From Drechmeria coniospora (Eukaryota; Ascomycota; Sordariomycetes; Hypocreales; Ophiocordycipitaceae), in the NCBI RefSeq assembly GCF_001625195.1, contig NC_054389.1:4026520-4090519 (forward strand): a stretch of DNA of 64,000 nucleotides, written 5' to 3'. The notes below the pieces were generated by a model. That model had not been told where the DNA came from, did not search any database, and worked only from the letters and a program-made list of their open reading frames with translations. Each line of letters starts with the position of its first letter. Within the stretch, counting starts at the first letter, position 1. Both the position numbers and the translations under genes were made by a program. Positions 25,150 through 36,677 of this stretch are shown here, in pieces.

Positions 25150-25352
25150 GCGTAGGTACAACTACTAGGTAGGTACAATGAGGATAAGTAGCTACAACGA
25201 GGCAGGTATGTGTGTAATGAGGTGAGGCAGGTACAATGAGGTAGGTACAATGAGGTAGGTAGGTACAATGAGGTAGGTACAACAAGGTAGACACAATGAG
25301 GTAGGCACAACGAGGTAGGCACAATGAGGTAGGTACAACGAGGTAGGCAAGT
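25150..25352. repeat. Minisatellite of about 14 bp, GGTACAATGAGGTA type
   Basis: About a dozen imperfect copies of a 14-15 bp unit built from AGGTAGGTACAATG, with TACAACGAGG and CACAATGAGG variants. It gives a repeated LYLPHC/LVVPTS artefact when translated on the minus strand. Confidence 0.85.
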
Positions 25353-27370
25353 ACAGTTTCTTTGCGTCCTGTTTCTTTGCGTCCTCGCCTCTTGTCGTCG
25401 AGTTGGCTTTTTTGCTCCTCCTTGGGCAATGGTGAATTTTCTTCCAAATTCCTACCCGCACGTTGTGGGCAAGATGGGGGATTCGTTTGCCGTTTGATTC
25501 TCTACGGCCCATCTGTCCCCTACCCCTCCCGACCAGTCTAGCCAACCTGTTTGGCTAGGATATGCATGCACGGGGTACTCGCACGACGCATGCTATTCCG
25601 CACCATACTGGCGGACACGGGTCTCGGCCAGCCAGAGACGTGGCCCATGATACCTACCTCCTTTCAGCGTTGTCGGCTAGTGGCTTGGACGTGCCCTGGC
25701 CGCCGCCTTTGCAATATCCTGGTCCGTTTACGTCTTACGCCGTCGGCAGCTCGAGCGGCCCAGGCTACCGTCTACCGTTTTGGGCCAAGGCAACTATTAC
25801 AGTACGCAGGTCCCGATCACGTATTCCGTGACAAGCCCAGAAAGACTCGCCCGCAGGCAACGGGCCGAGATTCGTTTCGCCTTCACCGTGCTTCGGATGC
25901 GAAAGGAGAGAGTGACTCACCGTGCGCTTTGTCGATGTCGAGACCGAGGCATGCGATCAAACGAAGCCTTGGCGGGGGGTAGCCCTAGGCAGCTAATGAA
26001 CTAGTTTCAGAGCTGTCGACCTAGGAGACGGCCTAGGAGATGGTTGTCAGCCAAGGCACTCAGCCTTTTTTTACCAGACGGGAAGGAGGGAAACGAGGAC
26101 AGGGGAGGTTGGAACTGACGGTCAACTCGGCCGCGACGGGGGGACGCACCAGCGACCGCTGCCGCCGCCACCGTGCTCGTGCTGCTGCTGCGAGCAGCCA
26201 GCTCTTTCGACACGGCACACGCCGAGGTCCTTGATGGCGCATCCGGGACGTGGCCTTTCCGTCGCATCGGCTGCCGCGGCCAGCAGCTCGAGGGAGGCGA
26301 CAGCCGGTTGATGTCGGCCGAAAAACCACGGAGCAGAAGCGTCGACAAGATGGCACGGTGCCGCGGGGGTCCGCCGTCTCATCTCATCGTGTCTCCTCTT
26401 TATCCGGCGGTGCGTGCGTGTGTCAGGGGAGGGGGGGGGGAGGGGACGTTCGAAGACGACACTCGGATTCCATGGTGCATGCTACTTACTACCCGTACGC
26501 AGCACGCACACCCCCACGAGGGCATGCTCATGGCTCGTGTGCGTAGGCGCACCTGCAACATGACGCTTTCAGGGGCGCATCGAGTCGGCTGGATTCCGAG
26601 AGGTCCGTCGGGGAGGAGGAAGGGGGAGGGGGGGGGGGGGGTAGGCAGTCGTGCCTAACACGTTCAGCCTACCACTCGCACAGCTAGCCGTACGGAGCCA
26701 CTGTACATGTAGCTCCTCGACGGCGTCTTGACTTTGGGAGAGCTTGGCGGATACGCATGGCCGAGGGCAGAAAACGGGGAGCAGGGACGTGGAGCCTCAC
26801 CGGTGGCTTGTCGTGGTGGGCGCCATTGAGGCAAGTCGAGGGCCGGAATCCATGTGGATGGAGCTGCTGTGTCGTCTGGCCGTCGTCGCCGTCGTCGAGT
26901 GGGTGGAGCGTGGGCACGGAGAGGAGGAGGGAGGTGCTGCTAGCGCCACCGGCGACCCCCAGCCCTAGCCAGACCCTCGGGTCGACGTTACCTGATTCTA
27001 GCGTGCCAGCAAGGTTTCTGGTAGATTTTTAGTGCCTTTCTACTGCTTCCCTCGGCATTCCCTTGGTATTCCGTGGAGCGTGAGTATTTAACCCCCCTCG
27101 GTACCTGGTCTGCTGTGCACTTTACTTAAGTACCTACCGCTACCTGTGCCTGTACGGCGGGGCTCGAAAAGTCTTGCGCGCGCCGGTGGTGCTTGGAGGG
27201 GGATGCGCAGGCGGGTCAACATCGGATTCGCCCGCGTTCCTGACTATCGGGACAAGACTGCTTAATTTTAATGAGAATATCATGGTTCAACTGGAAGCGT
27301 TCATCCGTTTCGCAGGCAACGGCATTGCATCTTGGCAGGCCGGTGCGTGCACCCACGGGAGCACACATGC
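25353..27370. other. Intergenic, no gene seen
   Basis: There are G-runs at about 26425-26440 and 26625-26641. Open frames on both strands overlap and lack domains. A bilateral frame at 25551-26004 was considered and not supported. Confidence 0.4.
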
Positions 27371-29060
27371 ACGGAGTGCTCCGTAGGTACGGTACAACGT
27401 AATTACACGCTCGCCCAAGTACATGAGTAGTACTACTATACTTGAGTACTCCTTCCTACCGAGTACTTGCATCATGTACTCCGTACTGTGAGTGCATGCT
27501 TACAAGGACTGTACACTAATACTGGTAGTTTTATTGATTTTGCTCGTAATTACTCCATGCATGTACATTGCCAGTCTCGATGGCGGCACTGACGAATACT
27601 CCATAAAGTACGTGCTGGTGCGGGCCTTTGTTCCGAATACTTACTTGTCAATGCTCAATGCTCTTGTACGGAGTGGCTAGCTAGCCCGCACGTTAGGAAC
27701 CCACCCCACCTGTCAGCGTTCTAACCTGTCAGCGTCTACCTGGCGCTCGTCATGATGCCACTTCACCAGGAATCCGGGTGCCCGGGTCCGGTCTCCAGGC
27801 GCTAGAGCTCTTTGGAACCGCTACTACATCGGCTAGTACGGATATACCTCTAGCACGAGCGGCTAGTAGGCACTAGAATACTACGTTGTGCACTGCCATG
27901 TACACCTAGGTGTAGTCGTATGTGCGGAGTACTTACTCGGTTGCATGTGCATTAACTGACAAGAACAAGTACAAGTACAACGTACTCGTGCTGGGTCGCA
28001 GCAATCGGTATTAGTACGTATCACTAGTACCCAGCAGAGCGGTAAGGGAGGATATACTTGCACGTGTTATTGCGTCCGCCGTACTCTGTCCGGGTGGGTA
28101 GCATCCCTGCACGCCTCCAACTCGGTAGGCGCTGTGCTCGTATCTGCAAGCACTTGTGCTCAAGCGCATTCGGTACACCGACTCTCCTTGTGCCCGAGCA
28201 CTGCTGTATCGTGCACGAGCCCGAGGGCTGATATGGCGGAGCGAACAGAGAGGACCCTGTTTTTTTTTTCACCGGGGCGGCGGCGAGCTGGTTTCCTGGT
28301 AGCATGCTAACCCGTTGGAACCTGGTGGATTTCGTGCAAATACTGTGTACTCGTACCCGACCCGTTGGTACTCGCTCATACCATTACTTACACTTGCATG
28401 TACTTGCATGTACAGTACTCCGTACAGTAAGTACTTGTGCGTATGGTACGTGCCAGTACGCGTACCGCATTGTGCCTCAACATGTCAGCATGCACTCCGT
28501 ACTGTGCAGTACTCCTTACAAGTACTGCAGCGTACAGGTTACAGCCAACATGAATGTGCTTGCACGCACGGAGTACTCCGTACATACTTAACAGGTTACA
28601 GCCAACATGAATGTGCTTGCACGCAAAGTACGGAGCACTCGCGCTTGGGTGTACCTGCATCGGGAGGGCGCGCAGGTCTCCCAACGTGCTTGCCGTACGG
28701 ATACATACCTACGGTACGGAGTGCCGTACAGAGTACAACTACAAGGTCACTACTTACTGTACTTACATGAACTCCGCACAAGCAAATACTAGAGTACTCC
28801 CAAGTACATGTGCAGTACGTACAGTGTACGCCTTGCTTCCCGTGGTTGTGCTTGTCGTACGCCTAGGGAAGTGGGTGTAGGTGTTGGTGTAAGCAAGTAC
28901 GGAGTACCCCTACAAGTGTGAGTAAGTAAGTGAGTGTGCTGTTCATGTACATGTACTGTACAGGTGCGAGTGTCCAAGCAGGTACGGATACTTGTACTTA
29001 CTCAAGTACTTACTGTACTGTACAGTACTTGCCTCCACGAGTACGTACAGCACAGAACCC
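27371..29060. repeat. GTAC-rich islands 6 and 7
   Basis: Two dense segments (about 27380-27680 and 27890-29060) of GTACTCCGTAC, CATGTACTTG, AAGTACGGAGTAC and TACTGTACAGTAC words flank a GTAC-poor stretch around 27690-27880 that carries a short CCTGTCAGCGT doublet (about 27710-27735). No gene is seen. Confidence 0.65.
28534..28625 (+). repeat. Perfect 35-bp direct repeat
   Basis: The 35 bases at 28534-28568 (starting ACAGGTTACAGCC, ending TTGCACGCA) recur exactly at 28591-28625, 57 bases downstream. The copies are separated by a GGAGTACTCCGTAC-containing spacer. Confidence 0.9.
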
Positions 29061-30648
29061 CTTCGTTCAACCACGCCCAACTCCAGGAGGGAGCGATCCA
29101 CATGCCGCGCCGCTGGCGGCTGACTTGGCGGAGTCCCCCTTCCACCAGTCCGCCCACCCACCGACAGTACCTGCCTGTCCCCATGGCCTACCCACTTTTC
29201 CACTTTTTCCACCCTACCGAAGTCCCCTGCTGCTGATTCTGTTGCTGTTCGATTCGGACGACAACCTGCCACGGGTGGTATCGTCATCAGGGAGCTTCCC
29301 TATCGCCACTCCGACTGAAAATCCGTTGTCCGCTCCCGAGCGAAGCAAACCCACCGCAATGAGCTTAGCAGTGCCCCCCTCCCCTCCCCAGGGCCAAGCG
29401 ACCGGTTCCCTGGACGCCTCCAGGACGCACCTTTTTATTCTCTTCCAGTACGAGCAGTACCTTGGTCATGTACCTACCTGTAGCCTCTACAGTATGCACC
29501 TGCTGCTCACCGCGACCGAGTACGGAGGGCTCGTCCACGTCCACGTCGGAGCCGTTTTTCACGTCCGAGTCCTCTTCGTCATCCACTTGGCCTTGCTCGT
29601 CCGAGTCCTCGTACGAACCAGCATCCGGGTTTTGCCCATCGTCATCGCAGCAACCTCGCAGCTCCCGACGGAGCGGCGACCAGGCCTGGTCCCTGTTGAT
29701 CTCCCCTTGTCCGGGTTAATCTTTCCGTTCGTAGATTTTGCGGATCTGCGCCTCGCTACCCGCTGCAGCTCATCCCCATCCCTCTAGCTGTTGGTGGATG
29801 CCTGAAAATCAAATCCACGGCCACGCGATCCCGACCCGCCAACGCCGACGTCTGCCGTCAAACGCTCAAGACGACTCGTCATACGTGTACGTGTACGTGT
29901 ACCTGCAGCCGTCATCCATCTACCTGCTACTACGAGGTCGTATGTTTCGAAAGCGATACAAGCCGGCGCGAGTATCCCATAGTTGCCGTCCAGTTTCGAA
30001 TTACCCTCACGACCAGCTTGGCCGTTGGGCCTGAGCGATCAAGTTAGCGGCTGGCCCACGGATCGTGGCCACCTGCTGCTGCTGCTGCTGCCTCCGCCGC
30101 CCAAGGACGGGAATACCCAACCAGCCAGCCAACCATGCCATAGGCATGCACCAAGAGCTACAACTACATGTACATCCATCGAGCCTAGACGGCTATACTA
30201 TACATCAATATACACCCGACTACTATCCCATCCCCCCCCCTCCCCACATCGTCCCGTCCGTTGACGACGCAGCGAGCACCACCGGTGAGAGCTGCGTGGG
30301 CATCACCGATTTCGAGTCATTACGACATCGCCGCCGCACGCTGGGCTAAAGCGCCCCCAAAACAAAGTGCTGCAACTGAGCCTGCTTCTGCCGCCTGATT
30401 TTTGACACATCATACCTACGAGCACACCATACCGCTTCGGAGGACATCTCATGTGGGTTTGGTAGTGGAGCGTCTAGGCATCGCTAGCCTGCGGACTGCT
30501 GCTCGAAAAGAGCTTTCCATCCATACCGTGCCCGTAATCTGCTGGATCAGCAGCCCCCCCCCCTCTCCTCCCTACTTCTGCTGGAAGCCCCCTGGGAAAT
30601 CATATCCTCGTGCCTCATACGCCTGCCCTCGCCTCGCCCACCTCAGTC
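29061..30648. other. Intergenic upstream of the cryptochrome
   Basis: There is a CTG-type trinucleotide run near 30071-30092 and ACGTGT repeats near 29883-29905. A minus-strand frame around 29365-29700 encodes an acidic stretch (DDEEDSDVKNGSDVDVDE) but is interrupted by a stop near 29718 and lacks a supported start. No gene is called. Confidence 0.4.
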
Positions 30649-32887
30649 ATGGCCGCAGGAAAAGTTCTCGTTTACCTCCTGAGGCGGGACCTCAGGATCG
30701 CGGACAACCCAATCTTGCACCATCTTGCAACCTCGACGGACCACGGATTCACTCACTTACTCCCCATCTACGTCTTTCCCTCTCTTCAAATCGAGGTCTC
30801 GGGCTTCGTAAAAGACGGCGAGTCGTCGCCCTACCCCGAGGCTCGGAGTCGAGTGGGAAAGTACTGGCGATGCGGTCCGCACCGGGCCAAGTTCCTCGCC
30901 CAGTCAGTCTGGGACCTCAAGGACAGTCTAGAGCGCCTGAGCAGCGGCCTTCTCGTTCGAGTGGGCGACGTTCGCGACGTGCTTGAGCATCTGCTGGAGG
31001 CCTTCGGGGCCGCGCCCGCCGCGCCCGCCGTCGATGCCGTCTGGATGACGGAAGAGCTGTCCTCGGAGGAGAAGCACGAGCAGGATGCAGTCGCTGCCTT
31101 GTGCTCCGAAAGCGGAGTTGATTTCAAACTCTGGCCTGACGAGAAATACTTTGTCGACGAGTATGTCTTTGCTGCTCGTCTTCGCCCGAGTCGACGCGGA
31201 AAGCTGACCAATTTCTAGCCGGGACACGGGTCTGGTCGGGTACGGAGACTTGCCCGACATTTTCACCTCCTATCGCAAGCTGCAAGAACCCTTGCGGGAG
31301 CGGCCTCGTGCCGCCATGCCGCCTCCTGAAGCCTCGTCCTTGCCCCCCTTTCCGGCTGCCTCCTGGATCCCCCCGCAGCACCACCCCTTTTGCGTGCCAC
31401 AGAGCCTCGACGACCTCGAAGCTCGACTCCTCGAGCCCCTCGACGACATCGTGGCCAACCCTCCTCCGTTCCCCCCCGGCGCCACCTCCGGACATCCCTT
31501 CCGCGGTGGTGAGACGGCAGCCTTGGACCGTCTACGCCACCTCATCGAGTCCGGCGCCATGACGTCGTACCAAACCACGCGCAACGGCCTTTTGGGGTTG
31601 GATTTCAGCACCAAGCTGTCGGGCTATCTAGCCCTCGGCTCCCTTTCGGCCCGACGGATTCACCAGGAGTTGCTCGGGTTCGAAGATGGGACCGATCCGT
31701 CCTACGAAGCGGCCGACGGCTTCGGCAAGGGTGAGAACGAGGGGACGGCGGGCGTACGCTTCGAATTGCTGTGGCGGGACTACATGCGGCTGTGCACGGC
31801 CAAGTTTGACACCAAGCTGTTCAGCCTCGCCGGTTTCAAGCAGGATGCAAGTTACGACAAGAAGTGGAAGACGGCCGACGAGAAGGCGGCGACGGCGAGC
31901 CAGGAGCCTTCGGCCGAGAAGATATCGAGCATCCTGGAGAGGTTCCTGACGGGAACGACGGGCATGGGCCTCATAGATGCCTCCCAGCGCGAGCTCTTCC
32001 TCACCGGATACACGTCAAACAGGGCGCGGCAGAACTCGGCCAGCTTCCTCGCCAAGCATCTCAACATCGACTGGCGGTACGGAGCCGAGTGGTACGAGAT
32101 GCAGCTCATCGATTACGACGTGTCCTCGAACTGGGCAAACTGGCAATATATCTCGGGCGTCGGGAACGATCCTCGGGGCGACGCCCGCATCTTTAACCCC
32201 GTCAAGCAAGCGTTCGAGTATGACAAGGAGGGTGCCTACGTTCGCACCTGGGTGCCGGAGCTTGCAGGCCTCGAGAAGGATGAGAACGTCTTCCAGGTGT
32301 GGACGACAGACACGTCAGAGTTGGAACAGTTGGGGCTCAAAGACAACATGATGGCGACGGATCCGATCAAGCGGATTGAATTTACCGTCGACCGGAAGCC
32401 GAGGGGGCCCCGACGACCATTTTCCCGGCGACGAGGTCGAGGACGGGCACGAGGGCAAGGACAGAGCGGTGGCCGAGGACAACGCGGACGCGGTCCAGGG
32501 CGGAATGGCTCGAGCTCCAACGTGGATGCCGATGCCGATGCTGACGGCAACGCGGATGCCGAGGGTACCGCGGGCCAAGGCTCGTCAGATGCGGCCAATG
32601 TCGTTCGCAGCACGAGCCCTCCGAGGGGCGCTCCGAGGGGTCCTCGCCGGGGAATATATTTTCGCGGCAGGCACAGCCGGTTCGGTGGGAGAGCCGGCAG
32701 AGGCGGTTACAACAACAGCGGCGCGAGAGGACGAGGCTACTACGAAGCCCAAGTCGAGCACCCGCAGGGAGGCTACGGTCCGGGAGGCGGGATGGTCGTG
32801 GGCTATCCGGCTCCCATGTACTATCCGCAGCCGCCAATGTATGGTCCGCACCCGGGCATGCCGACGGGCATGGGCCCGATGATCTGA
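30649..32887 (+). CDS. cry: CRY-DASH cryptochrome with RGG-rich tail
   Basis: A blue-light flavoprotein of the photolyase family; DASH members bind FAD and an antenna pterin and can repair single-stranded pyrimidine dimers or act as light-response regulators. Two exons (30649-31160 and 31219-32887, with a 58-nt intron) give 726 residues. The N-terminal photolyase domain starts VLVYLLRRDLRIADNP. The FAD domain contains TTRNGLLGLDFSTKLSGYLA, LTGYTSNRARQNSASFLA, NIDWRYGAEWYEMQLIDYDV and SGVGNDPRGDARIFNP, all diagnostic of DASH. The splice gives YFVDDRDTG. Residues from about 561 form a 165-residue tail rich in Arg/Gly/Asp/Pro (RGRGRARGQGQSGGRGQRG), likely an RNA-binding or low-complexity extension. 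The gene is isolated. Confidence 0.95.
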
Positions 32888-33364
32888 TGAAGAGCGACGC
32901 GGCGCAGCAGACCCTCAAGAGAGCAGGCCGGGATACGGGTGGATGGAGCAGCATTTTCGATATCATTCACGGAGCGGGTGCATTTCGTGCTGAGCATACT
33001 CGGACGCTACGCTGTGTATGGTCTGGACAGGATGCAAGCGAGGATGGGATATACGGGACAGCCTCGGCTTTCGTTTTTGATGGTGGTGGTCACAGCGCAT
33101 GAATATTTTGTTTACGAGCACTTGTTAGCATCTCGACATGGACTGGTCCAATGGATTCATTTCCACTTCTCTCGAGCTAGCCTGTTGGATCGCCCTCCGG
33201 CTCGGTCGAGGCAACGGCGGCGACGGGAGAAAGGAGAGCGCGTGGGAGGGGTGCGGCTCGGATTTCAACCCATGGCTTCTGGCATGTCTATTGATCTAAT
33301 CCAGCAGAGCGCGTGGAAGGGGTACGGCTCGCACGCCAGTCCATGACCTCGGATGGCTATCGAT
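32888..33364. other. Convergent intergenic region
   Basis: The two flanking genes converge. A doublet of about 35 bp (TGTCTATTGATCTAATCCAG-like and GGCTATCGATCTAGCCCAT-like) near 33285-33370 is the only structure seen. Confidence 0.4.
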
Positions 33365-33785
33365 CTAGCCCATCTTCTTCTCCTTGTCGGCGATGAAGAA
33401 GTCCTTGCCGGTCGTCGCCTTGTACTTGTCGCGGATGAAATCGGAGATGGCCTCGTCCTTGACCTGCTCCGCCGCGTTCTCGTTGCTCTGGTCACCTTCC
33501 TTGAGGACCTTTTCCTGAAACATGTCGACGGCTAAAGCAGGAGTCTTGTCAGCCATTGTTGATTCTCTCTGCACGGAGAGGCGGGGTTTGCGGGAGAGAG
33601 GGAAGGAGATTGTGATTGGGATTGGGCATTGGAGATGGAGGGTGGAAGCGACCTTTGTCGAGGCCATCCTCGTTCTCCTCGCCTTGCTTGCCACCACCAG
33701 CCATGTCGTTGACCTTGTTGAAGATGGCGCCACCGGGGCCATTGTCCTTGCTAGCCTCGCTGGCGATCTTGTTGACGAAATCCAT
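33365..33785 (-). CDS. Small hydrophilic stress-type protein, unknown function
   Basis: Two exons (33653-33785 and 33365-33531, with a 121-nt intron) give 99 residues. It starts MDFVNKIASEASKDNGPGG, continues through DMAGGGKQGEENEDGLDKAV over the splice, then a charged helical region, and ends FIRDKYKATTGKDFFIADKE. It has no signal peptide and no membrane segment, and is rich in K, D, E, G and N. Small proteins of this shape are common in ascomycetes and are often stress-induced; that role is inference, not visible in the sequence. The intron joins AAAG to CC without breaking frame. Confidence 0.75.
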
Positions 33786-34309
33786 GATGACGTAGATGAG
33801 AGAGGCGATACGTAGGGGTTGGATGGAAAGAGTGGGAAAGCAACTGGGAAAAGTGTCTGGCGAGGAGGGTGGATGGCGAGCAATGACGAGGTGACGTTGT
33901 GGGATAGGACACACTAGCAGATATATATATTTACATACTTATGCCCTGCGGATGGCCGGCTACTACGCGAGCATCGTCGACGGCAGATGACGACAGATCT
34001 CCCGGATCGCCACCTGTGGGTCGCACTGCTCCCGTTCCGGCGGCACCCCTCCCTCCCATATGTCTCCTCACCTTTCCTTCCCCCCTCTCTCCCCGCTTCT
34101 CCATCCCCCCCTCTCCGTTTGAGCAAGCAGTAAATAGGTGTAACAGTGGCAATAATGCTTGTCCGACTCGTGCAATGTGCGTATCATACGGGGGAAAGAA
34201 GAGGGCACCGCCAAAGAGTGGTTTCAGCTCGTCATGGAATTGAGTGACGTCGTTCGTTGGGCGGGGTAGAAACGCACGAGTCACGCTTCGGATTATTTTT
34301 ACCCCGGAA
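33786..34309. other. Upstream region of the small stress-type gene
   Basis: Pyrimidine-rich on the plus strand around 34040-34110 and containing a TATATATAT run at about 33922-33930. No gene is seen. Confidence 0.4.
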
Positions 34310-34510
34310 ATTCACAGCAAGTACGGTACAAGTACTCGCGGGTACAGTACGGATTTATCAATACCTATACCGAGTACGGAGTAATTACAGTACAAGCACT
34401 TTCTTACATGTACGGAGTACAGTAAGTACTTACAGTAAGTACAAGTGAGTAAGTAGGTGTAAGGAGTACGGAGTCATATATTGCAGTACGCAAGTATTAC
34501 ATCCGTACTC
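34310..34510. repeat. GTAC-rich island 8, short
   Basis: AAGTACGGTACAAGTAC, CATGTACGGAGTACAG and AAGTACTTACAG words are packed into about 200 bp. Confidence 0.7.
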
Positions 34511-36677
34511 TACAGAGTCCTTTCTCTGTGCACCAAAAATGACCGCGATAACCATGCATGGCACAGTTGCAAGTTCTTCACCAAGTACCTGAAGGCAAGG
34601 ACCGGGGTTGCGCCACAGGCATGGAAAGAACAGGCTGCAGACGCGGACCAGTCATGAACAAGACCTTTCTCGCACTCTGGAACTTGTTGCTCCCACGACA
34701 AGCATGGAAATGCAACTTGCTCGGAGTAACGCATATCATTGTTGCCTTACGAGAACCTGTAATACCTCTTAATTACAGTGCAAGCAAGTACAATCCCGCA
34801 TTGTAACGCTAGGGTGGGGCCGAGGGCCGAGGCAGACATGGTGCCAGGAAGCGTGTCAGATGTCTCGCGGCCGCTCTGCGCTCCGGCACGATGGCAGTTT
34901 CCCCATCACAATCATCATGCTGGTGGGAAAAGAGTATTCCTGACGCAGATATTCGACGGCGTGAAACCGTCAGGAGAGCAGAGGTTTTCGGACGGTGTAA
35001 GCGTAAGCAGGGCAGATTGTGCAGGGTCCGGGCGAGCGACCAGATATCATCGTTCGACCTTGTTGAATCAAGCTGGCCGCAAGGGCCGATGAGCTGGTGC
35101 AGCCCGGTGGCGAGAGTGAAATTTCAAATAGGCTCGTCATCCCAAGCACTACTTGTCGGCCAGAGGCACCATCAGAGAATGTCAGCTGCCGCCATGGTGG
35201 AGGGAGGCATCAACGAGCCTCTGCATCTACCGCCGCAAGGTGAGGGGGGTGGCCTTATGCTTCTTCACATTTTTCTGCCTCCCGCGTCTGACATGACGTT
35301 GAATGAACCGGCCCTGACCGGATTGGGTGCCGCACAAGAATATCGAGAGAGAAGTAACCCTGCATCCGAGACGAACCGAGCACTTGAAAATGCGCACGTT
35401 CTGTTGGCTTGTCGTTGAAGTGTCGCGGCGGCGCGCTCATGCATTCGTCGGCGAGCAAGCATTTGCATCCAAAGCGGCCCTCGGATCCCAGACAGAAATC
35501 GAGCGGGTTCGAGGCACCGCCTTCCGAAATCAGCAGCATCGTGGTGCCGTGATGGCCGCCGCCGACGTCACTAGAGGAGGCCGTACTCGTGGTCGTCCCC
35601 CGTCACCATCGGTCACCTTCGTCCTTCCCGCCGCGTCCTGCTCGACCTGGACACCGCACATGGTAACACAGCACCAACACCGACAAGAGTTGAAAGGCAT
35701 CACCATTAGGCTCAAATGCCGGGCGCATAAATGATTCGTCAGGATGTGCGACTCGCCATCGCCCGAAGTCGACGGAAACGAGCTCCTCGTGTCTCCAGGA
35801 CGTTTCCCCGGTCTTCGCGTTACGTCCAACGTTGGAGTGCTGGGGCGCAGAGGTAGAGCAGTACGACTTGCGAGCAGAAGTCGGTCTGGGAGACAGCAGA
35901 GGACGTTCGCTGCGCCATGACTGACAATACCCTACGGGCAGTAAGCCTGATTCCGAATACTCTTGGAGAGGGGAGCACACACCAAGCAAGAGAGGGCCGC
36001 ATTTGACGAACCCCCCTCCCCTCCCCCGTGGCGTGCCATGGAATCATGTACCCTTGCGTACGTGCGGACGCAGACTAATACAGCGACAGCCCAACCACAG
36101 ATGGGATGAATGCTACCGTTGCCGGGCACCTGTAAGTTTTCAAGTCAGCGGTGCGAGAGAATAACGGGCCAGGTTGGGTCATGGGGCCTGCACAACCACA
36201 ACTCGTGCACACCGTACCGCTCTCTGATGCTTTCCTCGCTTCTTCTTAAGAATGCGCACGAGCACAAGCTGGACGTGCGGTACGCAAGTCCCTCTGGACC
36301 CAGCGCGTTCTCCTGCCTCCCGCTTCCTGCCTCTGCTTCCTCCTTTCTGCATCATCGTCCTGCTTCGCTTCACGTCTTTCGTCCGTCCGGCCGATGACTG
36401 TCGTCCGCCGTGTCGGCAAGATCAGTCAATACCACGCACGCACGGAAGCAACCGCTGGGGCGTGCAAACCAACATCATCGGCAGCGGTAGGGCGATCGCG
36501 GAGGAGGCATATCCACGACGAGGGGGTGGGAGCGTCATTGTTCTCCGCCCTCGTCATCCGCCCCCGACCAACTCGGCGACACTCGTCGGCGCGCGCCAAC
36601 TTATGACACGCGGTCGGTTCGCAGGCACATCGTCCGAGGAATTGTCCGTCCGTCCGTCGTCGTCGTCACCGGACGCC
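34511..36677. other. Gene-poor stretch upstream of the thioesterase-like gene
   Basis: I find no supported gene. A minus-strand frame at 35255-35539 has a short cysteine cluster (CLGSEGRFGCKCLLADEC), and 35603-35989 has an open frame, but neither has a credible start, splice or domain. The sequence just before 36678 is an open frame without a usable ATG near the conserved block. Confidence 0.4.

Noticed and set aside
25150..25352. CRISPR-like array in the 14-bp minisatellite
   Set aside because: Units are contiguous without unique spacers, and the genome is eukaryotic.
25551..26004. Overlapping plus-strand frames with a GYRLPFWAKG / SVTSPERLARRQRAE segment
   Set aside because: Mildly protein-like but split between frames with no usable intron, and no family recognised.
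35255..35989. Minus-strand frames with a cysteine cluster and a GETSWRHEELVSVDF segment
   Set aside because: No signal peptide, no splice path joining them in frame, and no recognised domain; chance remains likely.
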